From Bin5 sp965208965 (GTDB lineage Bacteria; Chloroflexota; Anaerolineae; Caldilineales; Caldilineaceae): a DNA stretch of 64,000 nt. The notes beneath the pieces were generated by a model. That model worked only from the letters and a program-made list of their open reading frames with translations, was not told the DNA's origin and ran no database searches. Shown one piece after another: positions 18,313-26,072 of this stretch. The position numbers and the translations under genes are program-made. Position 1 is the first letter of the stretch. Every line of letters begins with the position of its first letter. The stretch spans positions 868,001 to 932,000 of the forward strand of contig OZ242384.1 in assembly GCA_965208965.1 (NCBI GenBank). Reading direction: 5' to 3'.

Positions 18313-18433
18313 AGGCGTAACTTGCGAGGCGTGAGGAGGGGAGTTTCCCACTCTTAGTTTGGCCGTTGCCAAGTGCCCGGGCTACGGGATTCAGCAACGT
18401 CCAAACTCGCTCCTTTGCGCTCACTCCTCCCGA

Positions 18434-19690
18434 TCAGCGATCTTTCCAGGGCGGCGCAGGGTAGTTCAGTTCGGTTACCGCGGCATTGGTGGGGGCCACG
18501 ACCAGAATCTCACCGTCCTGGATCTGGATTGCCCCCATCGGTTTGCCGGGGTTGCGGCCCTTTTCATCGAAGTTGATGGGGCCGTAGAAGGTGACCACGT
18601 CGAGGTTGCGCAGGGCTGCGCGTACGTCATCGGTGTCCAGCGAGGCGGCCTGCTCTATGGCGATGTGCAGGGCCAGCGCGGTGGCAGTCGATTCCGCGGC
18701 CTGGTAGGTGGGTGGTTCGCCCCACAAATCTTCATAGCTTGCCGCGTACTCGGCGGCGGTGCCGAAGTAGTCGTCGGAGTAGCTCATCGACGCCTCCCAT
18801 TGCGTCGGGCCAATTACATATTCGGTATCGACGCCGACTTCTTCGATCAGTTTCGGATTGCTGGGGCCGACGGTGATCACCATGGCCTTGGGGTTGAAGT
18901 CCAGTTCTTTAGCTGCTCGAATGAAGAGAACGGCGTCGTTAAAGTGACCGCCGCCCACGAAGACATCGGGGTCCAACTCCTTGAACTTTGACATAATGCC
19001 GCTAACGTCGGCCACGTTCACAGGGTAGGTCTCGACACCCAACACCTCAAGCCCATACTCTGCGGCCCAATGCTGGGCTCCATTGGCCACACTGGTGGGG
19101 AATGCGGTGTCCTCGTAGGCAATGACGACTGACTGGGCTCCTTTCTCGGCCAGCAACTGCAAAGCAGACCGGGTATAGTTTCCCGCCGGCGTCAGAACTG
19201 CGAACAGGTTCTGAAAACCCCGTTCGAAGAGCGGTTCGGCGGCGCCGTTGCCCTCGATCATGATTTTGTTATACTTTTCGGCAATCGCACTGGCGCTTTG
19301 GGTCAGGAATGAGCTGTAGGGTCCCAGGAGGAAGTCGACGCGGTCCTCGTTGATCAACTTTTCGACGAGGCGGGCGGCCGTATCGGGGTCCCCCTCATCG
19401 TCGTACATGATCAACTCGACCTTATAGCGCTCATCGCCGACTTTGATGCCACCGTATTCGTTGTTCACCCAGTCCAGCCAAAGGCCGTACCCTTGACGGG
19501 TGTCTCTACCCTCGCGGGAGAATTTGCCGGTTTCGCTGACGGCGGCGCCAAGGTAGATGATCTTCTCTTCGTTTGCGGAAGGAGCGGCCGCGGCCGGCTC
19601 GTCCACCGGCGCGGGGGGCGCTAAGGCGCAGGCCGTCAGCAGAAGAGACGCTATCAACAGTAACAAGAGTTGTGACAGGATGTTACGCAT
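18434..19690 (-). CDS. livK: Branched-chain amino acid ABC transporter substrate-binding lipoprotein LivK
   Basis: 418 residues. Lipoprotein signal peptide with lipobox LLTAC (Cys ~21), followed by a Pro/Ala linker, then the periplasmic-binding fold type I of the leucine-binding family: GAAVSETGKFSREGRDTRQG, DDEGDPDTAARLVEKLI, FLLGPYSSFLTQSASAIAEK. The Gly-Pro-Tyr-Ser and Ser-Ser contacts are the usual ligand loop. The ligand cannot be assigned. Strong ribosome-binding site (GAGGAGG) and a near-consensus promoter upstream; it heads the operon through livF. Confidence 0.92.
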   Translation of the reverse strand: MRNILSQLLLLLIASLLLTACALAPPAPVDEPAAAAPSANEEKIIYLGAAVSETGKFSREGRDTRQGYGLWLDWVNNEYGGIKVGDERYKVELIMYDDEGDPDTAARLVEKLINEDRVDFLLGPYSSFLTQSASAIAEKYNKIMIEGNGAAEPLFERGFQNLFAVLTPAGNYTRSALQLLAEKGAQSVVIAYEDTAFPTSVANGAQHWAAEYGLEVLGVETYPVNVADVSGIMSKFKELDPDVFVGGGHFNDAVLFIRAAKELDFNPKAMVITVGPSNPKLIEEVGVDTEYVIGPTQWEASMSYSDDYFGTAAEYAASYEDLWGEPPTYQAAESTATALALHIAIEQAASLDTDDVRAALRNLDVVTFYGPINFDEKGRNPGKPMGAIQIQDGEILVVAPTNAAVTELNYPAPPWKDR

Positions 19691-19750
19691 TTTTCCTCCT
19701 CAATCGACCCGTAGTACGGGTAAACACGAATGCATCATCTGTATAAAGTG

Positions 19751-19780
19751 ATGATACTGTAATGGTTTTCCTACTGTCAA
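19751..19780 (-). promoter_or_regulatory. Sigma70-type promoter of the liv operon
   Basis: On the minus strand, a perfect -35 TTGACA (19775-19780) is followed by an 18-bp spacer and -10 TATCAT (19751-19756), about 60 bp before the livK start and its GAGGAGG. Five of six -10 bases match consensus. Confidence 0.65.
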
Positions 19781-20048
19781 AAAATTGGCCTTTGCCAGCA
19801 GTTTCACGATTCCAGACGCTTACCACATATTGGCAGGAAGCCTGCAGGCCCCTATGATGTTGCTCTTTCGATGCGTGGTCAGAAACAAAACGGACCAACT
19901 GAAGGCGCCGCCTGCATCAGGGCCGCAAATGTATCCCTTTATCCAGTTTAGCAGTTCCTGACAGTGGTTTGAGCTTGGCCCCAAAAACTGGACCACAAGC
20001 TAAGGTGTATAATGGAACGAATCACCGAGCCTGTGGAGGGGCAGAACG

Positions 20049-20387
20049 ATGGTCAAGAAACGGCGGCGACACACGGCGGCTTACAAGTTTCGAGTAGCGC
20101 TGGAAGCGCTTGAAGGCAGCAAGACGATTAGCCAGTTATCGAGTGAACACGAGATTCATGCCAACCTGATACGGGCCTGGAAACGGCAACTGCAGGAAGA
20201 CGGGCCCCGAGTCTTTGCCAGCAATGGTGAGCGCAAGCAACGGGAGCAGGAGGCGCAGGAAGCAGAACTTTATGAACAGATGGCGGCAGCCCGCCCCTTG
20301 CGGCTCGGGCGGCTCAAGATGGAACTTGAGTGGTTGAAAAAAAAAGTTGCCCGCTTCGGTCAGGGAGAGGCGGCGCATGGTCGATAG
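20049..20387 (+). CDS. IS3-family transposase OrfA (HTH and leucine-zipper subunit)
   Basis: 112 residues. Residues 1-50 form the HTH_8 (transposase_8) DNA-binding domain with KFRVALEALEGSKTISQLSS and IHANLIRAWKRQL; the C-terminal region forms a coiled-coil with ELEWLKKKVARFG. OrfA binds the terminal inverted repeats and helps set the OrfA/OrfB frameshift. An A9 run at 20337-20345 lies in the coding end, ten codons from the stop. OrfA and OrfB overlap. Confidence 0.88.
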   Translation: MVKKRRRHTAAYKFRVALEALEGSKTISQLSSEHEIHANLIRAWKRQLQEDGPRVFASNGERKQREQEAQEAELYEQMAAARPLRLGRLKMELEWLKKKVARFGQGEAAHGR

Positions 20388-21207
20388 CCAGAATGCAGTC
20401 CTGAGTGTACGACGGCAGTGTGAGTTGCTGGGTCTGAATCGGGCCTCCTTCTACTATCAGACAGCTTCCGAGTCGGCTCTGAACCTGCATCTGATGCGCC
20501 TGATTGACGAGCAGTTCCTGCGTACGCCCTTCTATGGCTGGCCCAAGATGACCGCACATCTGCGTCGACTTGGCTACGTCGTCAATGGCAAACGAGTCAG
20601 ACGGCTGATGCGTCTGATGGGCATTCAGGCGATCTACCCCAGGAGAAGCAGCAGTTCGCCTGGCAAAGGGCACAAGCGTTATCCCTATCTTCTGCGCAAC
20701 CTGCCGATTACACATGTCAACCAGGTCTGGAGCGCTGACATCACCTATGTGCCGCTGCTGCGTGGCTTCATGTATCTGGTCGCTGTCATCGACTGGTACA
20801 GCCGTTATGTGCTCGCTTGGCAGCTTTCCAACACCCTGGACGGTAGCTCCTGCCTCGATGTCCTGCGTCAGGCGCTCAGCACCGGTCGGCCCCAGATCTT
20901 CAACACCGACCAGGGCGCACAGTTCACGGCCGATGCCTTCACCGCCTGCCTGCTCGCAGCCAACATTCAAGTCAGCATGGACGGGCGAGGCCGCGCCCTC
21001 GACAACGTCTTCTGCGAACGTCTATGGCGCAGCGTCAAATACGAAAACATCTATCTCAACCAGTATGACACCGTACCTCAGCTGCACCTTGGGCTGACCG
21101 CCTATTTCAACTTCTACAACCATGAACGACCGCATCAAAGTCTCAACTATCGCACGCCGGCGGAAGAGCACTTCGTGCTCTGTTCAGAGCCGGCCCTACT
21201 CGCCTAA
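20377..21207 (+). CDS. IS3-family transposase OrfB (DDE integrase core)
   Basis: 276 residues from ATG 20377, preceded by GGGAGAGG, so independent or coupled initiation is possible; the frame is open from the A9 run at 20338. HTH_21 segment at GLNRASFYYQ and the rve integrase domain follow: first Asp in QVWSADITYVPL, second Asp in FNTDQGAQFT, Glu in ALDNVFCERLWRSVKYE (DDE triad). The C-terminal FNFYNHERPHQSLNYRTPAE motif is complete. Catalytically competent by inspection. OrfB is in the +1 frame relative to OrfA, not the -1 frame usual for IS3. Confidence 0.9.
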   Translation: MVDSQNAVLSVRRQCELLGLNRASFYYQTASESALNLHLMRLIDEQFLRTPFYGWPKMTAHLRRLGYVVNGKRVRRLMRLMGIQAIYPRRSSSSPGKGHKRYPYLLRNLPITHVNQVWSADITYVPLLRGFMYLVAVIDWYSRYVLAWQLSNTLDGSSCLDVLRQALSTGRPQIFNTDQGAQFTADAFTACLLAANIQVSMDGRGRALDNVFCERLWRSVKYENIYLNQYDTVPQLHLGLTAYFNFYNHERPHQSLNYRTPAEEHFVLCSEPALLA

Positions 21208-21252
21208 ATGCACCTTATTTTTCCCATTTCGTGGTCTAACGATTGGGGCCAA

Positions 21253-21563
21253 CCATAGTTGTCTCGCTCAGATAAGCCAGTTTGGGGACTCTCGCTACGT
21301 TGTTTGGGATCGCTGTTCAGACAGCCTACTGATCCAGGCGTTGCAGGCGCCATGCAGATGCCAGGCATCCGCACGGATCATCCGGTGTTTGCTGCATCCA
21401 AAAAAGCAGTGCTACAATCACTTTCTCTCTGAGTGGCCTCGACCTTCCGGCCGAGGCCGTAGTTTCGGCTATTTCTTATGCGGAAGAGGGCAACCACCAC
21501 TTTCGAACCAACGCTGGGGAGCGGTGGCTAAGGCGCTGCCGCTTCGCCAAATGGGTACGACTT
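21253..21563 (+). other. Intergenic region after the IS element with a hairpin before yqhQ
   Basis: No gene recognised. A 7-bp perfect stem GGCCTCG/CGAGGCC at 21435-21441 and 21452-21458, with a 10-base loop, lies ~105 bp upstream of the next start. It is not followed by a T-run. It could be a leader structure or chance in GC-rich DNA. Confidence 0.35.
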
Positions 21564-22553
21564 GTGAGCAAGCAATACTACGGCGGTCAGGCTGTAATTG
21601 AAGGCGTGATGATGCGGGGCCGCAAGGCAATGTCGATTGCCGTGCGAAACGCACAGGGTACGATCGTCATCCACGAGGAACCCCTCACGGCCAGGATCTA
21701 TACGCGCAAGTGGGGGCAGTGGCCGTTCGTACGAGGGCTGGCCCTGCTGTGGGATGCGCTTGGGCTGGGGATGCGGGCGCTGATGTGGAGCGCGGACGTA
21801 GCGATGCAGGAGGATGATGCCGAGGAGCAAGTCGAGTTTTCCGGCCCGGTGGCGTGGACGACGATCGCGACGAGTCTTGCCTTTGCGGTGGCGATTTTCT
21901 TCCTTGTACCCACCCTGGCCAGCCGCTGGTTTGCCGGCTTCTTTGAACACAACCCCTATCTCGACGCCGTGGCCGAAGGCGGTATCCGCCTGATTCTGTT
22001 TGTCGTCTATCTGTGGGCAATCAGCCTTTTGCCCGATATCCGTCGCGTGTTTGCATATCACGGCGCGGAGCACAAGGCGATCAACGCCTACGAGGCCGGC
22101 GCGAGACTTACGATAGAAAATGTACAGAAGTACAGTGTACAGCATGTACGTTGCGGGACCAGCTTCCTACTGTACGTGCTTGTGATCAGCATACTCCTAT
22201 TCGCCCCTCTCACCTTTGCCTGGATTGAGTACCCCTGGCTGGCGTTGCTTTTGCGTTTTGTCACCCGTCTAATGCTGGTCCCACTGGTTGCCGCGATTTC
22301 CTATGAGATCATCCGTTTCAGTGCCAATCACGCCGAAAACCCGCTGATGCGGCTGCTGATTGCGCCGGGACTACTGCTCCAGCGCATAACTACCCGCGCG
22401 CCGGATGATTCGATGGTCGAATGTGCGATTGCCGCCCTGATCCCGGTGCTGGCTGCCGATGGCATTGAGGGCGTCCCGCCGGCGCGTCCAGGGGAGTCCG
22501 ACGAGGAAAGGGCAGACACGGCGCGAGCGTACGGCGAAGCAGTAGCGGATTAG
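21564..22553 (+). CDS. yqhQ: DUF1385 family membrane protein (YqhQ-like)
   Basis: 329 residues from GTG 21564. The N-terminal family signature YYGGQAVIEGVMMRG is exact. Four to five membrane helices follow, with the second conserved block YHGAEHKAINAYEAG (near 170) and RCGTSFLLYVLVIS. The His-Glu-His and Arg-Cys-Gly residues are the basis for the family's description as predicted metal-dependent enzymes. In Firmicutes and Chloroflexota it often neighbours rpmE and prfA, which are not seen here. A C-terminal acidic tail of ~25 residues (GESDEERADTAR) is extra. Molecular function is unknown. Confidence 0.9.
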   Translation: MSKQYYGGQAVIEGVMMRGRKAMSIAVRNAQGTIVIHEEPLTARIYTRKWGQWPFVRGLALLWDALGLGMRALMWSADVAMQEDDAEEQVEFSGPVAWTTIATSLAFAVAIFFLVPTLASRWFAGFFEHNPYLDAVAEGGIRLILFVVYLWAISLLPDIRRVFAYHGAEHKAINAYEAGARLTIENVQKYSVQHVRCGTSFLLYVLVISILLFAPLTFAWIEYPWLALLLRFVTRLMLVPLVAAISYEIIRFSANHAENPLMRLLIAPGLLLQRITTRAPDDSMVECAIAALIPVLAADGIEGVPPARPGESDEERADTARAYGEAVAD

Positions 22554-22641
22554 CCAACTGCAGTCACCCCGGTTATTTCGTTTTCGAACTCTGTACTCAA
22601 CTCAGAAGAGCTTTAGTAAGCTACGCGCGGCGTTTTAACGC

Positions 22642-25600
22642 CTATGACCAGGCGGAGCGGGAGTTGCGCGGGTCTTGCTGGTTATACATCTCGGCGTGGA
22701 TGGCGTCCGTGAGCAGGATCTGCTGGCGTGAGGCGCTGTCCATCCGTCCCAATTCGGTCAGATAGCGAGTCATGCTTCCCAGATCTCGTAGCTCCAGACC
22801 GTGCAACGTGCGTACGAAGGCGATCTGAAAGGGATTGCCGGTCAACAGACGGGGGATGCGCAGGCTTTGCAAGACGTCTTCGGTCAGGTCGCTGTCGGGG
22901 GCGCCGGAGACCGCTGCGAACTCCACTGGCAGCCCATGTGCTGCAAGCCGGTCCGATACGTCGTAGTTGGCGGAGGGCTTTGCGGCATTCCACATTGTCT
23001 CCAGATAGCGCAGGGTGGCGGTAGAGATCGGCGTGAACTCCCCATCCGGATAGAGGGAGGCAAAACCTTCTGCCGAGGTCGTGTCGCGCCAGAGCAGGTG
23101 CTCCAGATTGTACTCCTGCACGAGCGAGCGTACGAAGGCCTTGTGCGCCTCTTCGGTTTCGCTGTCGAGCGCGGCCCTGCCACCGCCCGGCTCCTGCTCG
23201 GGGAGGGATGTCTGGCTTTCGCCGACGGCAGCCTGAGCGCACTCGCGAACATAAGAAGCCAGAATATCTGTAAGAGGGCGGGACGACACTTCCTGGCCGG
23301 TGAACTGCGCAGCCAGCCGTTCGAGACGTTGGGGCGCTGTCCAGATGACGCGCAGGCGCCCTTCCCCTCCCCTGTTGCCACTCGCGGCGGAAGGGGGAGG
23401 TCCGGCCGCATGGATGCCGGCATCAACATCCTGGCGACCGCGCATGAAGGCCAGGCAGCGTTCCCACATATTCTGGCTGAGATGGGGCCGGTACAGATGG
23501 GAGGTGATCGCATCCTCCGGCGGGAGGGGCGGCATCTTTTCGCTGACGGACCAGTCCTGCAAAGATCGGCAGGTCTGTTCGAGAACATTGTCCATCTGGT
23601 TCAGCATCTGTTCCAGACGATCGTGGACGCGGCCCATTCCCCGCCATACGCTGTCCTGCAGACGGGCGGTCAGTTCAGAACAGGCCAGATTGACCCGCTC
23701 GCGCCGCAGCTTCTGCACGCGCCGCGCCCTCCTCCGATAGGAGGTGGTCGCGCCGAGAAAGGCGCCGATCATCAGCCCGATGAATGTGGCGGCGTTGGCT
23801 TCGTTGCCGATGAAGTCGACGACTGCGTCCAGAGACGCGCCGGTCATCAGCTGGGTAAGTACGGAGGGATCGTTTTGCACGGTGACGATATCGTCCGCAC
23901 TGCCGACCAACCCGGAGCTGAACAGATAGAGCAGTGTCAGCAGAACGATACCACTCAGCAGACCGAGCACCCGCGTCAATGATCCGAACAGAGATGGTTT
24001 ATCGGCGAGCGTGCGTCGATAGCGGTTGCGCCAGTCGCGCAGCTCCAATTGTCGTTCAACCCGGTTTGCATCAGCAGGAGTAAAAGCGGCGGCGGCCCCT
24101 GTTGCCAACGACGGCCAAAGTCGTTCCTGCTCCAGTTCAAACAGCCACTGGTGGAGTTGGCGTCGCGCGTGCAGGAGTCCTGACGGCTCGGAGCCAATCA
24201 GTGAGAGCAGGTGGGCGCGCATCTGCTGCGCAACGGCCGGCAGGAAGCGTTTGTCGGTGGGGTCAACGGGTATACCGTCTTCGTCCAGGGCGGCCAGTCC
24301 CCAAGCCGTATCCAGAGCGCCGGCGCCGAAGTCCTCATCAGACTGGGCCATCACACTCTGGAACTGATTGTCGAAGGCGGCCTGCCAGCGGACCGGATTG
24401 AGACCGCGCAGCTTGCGCGCAGTCGCCGACGGCAGCACATATCCCGAATGGACTGCAAGATCCTGGATCGTTTCGGGATTCAGCTCATTGAACAGGTCGG
24501 GCATCTGCCCGATGAGCCGGTTCAGTGCCTGATGCGAGGTTGCGCCCAGTTGCTGCAGCGAGGCCAGTGGCTCCAAGTGGGTGGCAGTCCCGGTCGAGGG
24601 TGAACCGGCGGCGGTTGAACCGTCTGCGCTTCCAGGCTGTAGCAGGACCTGCTCGCGCACGAGCCGCTTGCCCTCATGCTGCTGCGCGGCCCGGAAAATA
24701 TAGTCCAGCGGCACATGATCAGCGGCTGCGCCGAGCAGGCTGTAGGGCCGTTCGCTGGCGTTGCGCAGATCAATACCGACCTGTTCATCGATGTAGGCGG
24801 CTCCATCGGCGGCGATGAGCGCCTGAAGGGTGTTGCCAACGAGGACGGAGAGTTCGTAGCTGTTGCGGGCCAGGCCTTGATTGCTCTTTTCCCGATCTAC
24901 CAGATAGATGCGGTCGAAGAGCGGTCGTCCCAGCCACTCCTCTGGCAGTGTGCCCCGTGCCTTGGAGCCTTTCCGGATGGAAGAGATGACCTGTTTGAGG
25001 TTGGCGCGACGCAGGCCGGTGAACGCTTCCAATTCAGCCAGTGCCGCGTAACAGGAGGCGTCTTCGATAGTGCGGTTGGTGTCGGTGGCGTAACTGCCGG
25101 CGGCGAAGATGCCGACGACTTGGGCGATGTGACGCTGGCCCAGGTAGTTGAGCTGGTGCGCGATCGTTGGCCAGATCAGGGCCGACGTCAGCGGTTCATA
25201 GAGGGGTGCAATCACATACAGAGTCGTCTGTACAAAGGGATCGCCGGGAACAAGGGTGTCAGCGCGGATGGGATCGATGATATTGGAGGCGACAAGATGG
25301 GCGATGCTGCCGCCGTCGTCAATCGCGGCACGAAATGCCTGCCGCCGCGTTGGCGTATCAGACGGGGCTGTGGGCGATGCAGGGGGGCTCTCTGCGCTGC
25401 CGGGAACACCGTCGGTGTCAGCGTCCTTGTTCGATCTGCGGAATGGCCAGGGCAGACCCCTGCGAGAAGGCTTTGCGGCTGTGGGCGAGTCGCCCGCTGA
25501 CCCAGATGGATACGGGGAAGATGGCGCGTCTTGCCATTGGAGCGGGTGCAGCGTGTCTGCGGCCGACGCCAGCAACAGGCTTGCCCGCCGCTGGCTCGTT

Positions 25601-25995
25601 GCCCGTCGCCAGTGGTTGGTGGTTTGCGGCAGTTCAGGGACGGCAGGGGGCGGCGACCGCATCAGTTCGGTGAGCAACCGTTCGAGATAGAAGGGCGGGA
25701 GACGGTTATCACGCAGTGTGAACAGATTGAGAGCGATCTCGTCCTGATGATTGAGTTGATCGGACGGCAGGAGGGCGGCAAAGCGGGTGATGCGCGTCAG
25801 ATCGGGTCCGTCGACGCCGGTAGCGTTACGCTGTTCCTGGGCGGAGTGCAGACGCGGCGCCAAATGGAGCATCGTCTGTAGACCCCATCCACCAAGACAT
25901 AGTATCGCAGCTCGGCTGCGGGTTGCGCCGGGAATCATGACAGTTTCTGGTTTTTGGGTTCCAACTCTTGGTTGCCGGGTTGCGTTCGGCGCCAA
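22642..25995 (-). CDS. Large membrane protein with a degenerate tubulin-like N-terminal region (partner of the tubulin-like GTPase)
   Basis: 1117 residues, third gene of the VWA/tubulin-like cluster, starting 77 bp after the tubulin-like gene. Residues 27-45 read RAAILCLGGWGLQTMLHL, a GGxG loop after a beta strand as at the start of FtsZ/tubulin folds. Where the G-box GGTGxG should be, near residue 258, there is TLYVIAPLYEPLTSALIWP, followed by a strand that aligns by eye with the neighbour's VVGIFFLPDVL (here VVGIFAAGS). The nucleotide loop therefore appears lost. A Pro/Ser-rich linker (about 170-215) is inserted early. Two membrane helices lie at about 675-700 and 730-752, then a coiled, basic and helical region. 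I infer a membrane-anchored pseudo-GTPase; no homologue could be checked. Confidence 0.6.
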   Translation of the reverse strand: MAPNATRQPRVGTQKPETVMIPGATRSRAAILCLGGWGLQTMLHLAPRLHSAQEQRNATGVDGPDLTRITRFAALLPSDQLNHQDEIALNLFTLRDNRLPPFYLERLLTELMRSPPPAVPELPQTTNHWRRATSQRRASLLLASAADTLHPLQWQDAPSSPYPSGSAGDSPTAAKPSRRGLPWPFRRSNKDADTDGVPGSAESPPASPTAPSDTPTRRQAFRAAIDDGGSIAHLVASNIIDPIRADTLVPGDPFVQTTLYVIAPLYEPLTSALIWPTIAHQLNYLGQRHIAQVVGIFAAGSYATDTNRTIEDASCYAALAELEAFTGLRRANLKQVISSIRKGSKARGTLPEEWLGRPLFDRIYLVDREKSNQGLARNSYELSVLVGNTLQALIAADGAAYIDEQVGIDLRNASERPYSLLGAAADHVPLDYIFRAAQQHEGKRLVREQVLLQPGSADGSTAAGSPSTGTATHLEPLASLQQLGATSHQALNRLIGQMPDLFNELNPETIQDLAVHSGYVLPSATARKLRGLNPVRWQAAFDNQFQSVMAQSDEDFGAGALDTAWGLAALDEDGIPVDPTDKRFLPAVAQQMRAHLLSLIGSEPSGLLHARRQLHQWLFELEQERLWPSLATGAAAAFTPADANRVERQLELRDWRNRYRRTLADKPSLFGSLTRVLGLLSGIVLLTLLYLFSSGLVGSADDIVTVQNDPSVLTQLMTGASLDAVVDFIGNEANAATFIGLMIGAFLGATTSYRRRARRVQKLRRERVNLACSELTARLQDSVWRGMGRVHDRLEQMLNQMDNVLEQTCRSLQDWSVSEKMPPLPPEDAITSHLYRPHLSQNMWERCLAFMRGRQDVDAGIHAAGPPPSAASGNRGGEGRLRVIWTAPQRLERLAAQFTGQEVSSRPLTDILASYVRECAQAAVGESQTSLPEQEPGGGRAALDSETEEAHKAFVRSLVQEYNLEHLLWRDTTSAEGFASLYPDGEFTPISTATLRYLETMWNAAKPSANYDVSDRLAAHGLPVEFAAVSGAPDSDLTEDVLQSLRIPRLLTGNPFQIAFVRTLHGLELRDLGSMTRYLTELGRMDSASRQQILLTDAIHAEMYNQQDPRNSRSAWS

Positions 25996-26072
25996 GTGAC
26001 TAATTTTATAACAGATTGCCGGGGTCGGTACAGGTCCACCGATCTACGGCAGGAATGGTTGTCAATAAAGCG

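Larger units (their letters stand above)
19975..21252 (+). mobile_element. IS3-family insertion sequence (about 1278 bp)
   Basis: A complete-looking IS3-type element with orfA and orfB bounded by imperfect inverted repeats. The left end is TTGGCCCCAAAAACTGGACC at 19975; the right end on the complementary strand begins TTGGCCCCAATCGTTAGACC at 21252. About 10 terminal bases are identical and GACCAC matches further in. An inner AAGGTG-AT motif also recurs near both ends. A TATAAT at 20008-20013 likely serves orfA. No clear 3-4 bp target duplication was found (GAGC versus CCAT outside the repeats), so the element may be old or have lost one flank. It lies between livK and yqhQ and disrupts no recognisable gene. 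Confidence 0.85.

Noticed and set aside
19975..21252. Recent insertion with target-site duplication
   Set aside because: The bases just outside the inverted repeats differ on the two sides (GAGC and CCAT), so no duplication is supported.
22801..23982. A 393-codon open frame opposite the large membrane protein
   Set aside because: Antisense to a longer frame with membrane helices and coherent domain order; the composition is that of a reverse-strand shadow.
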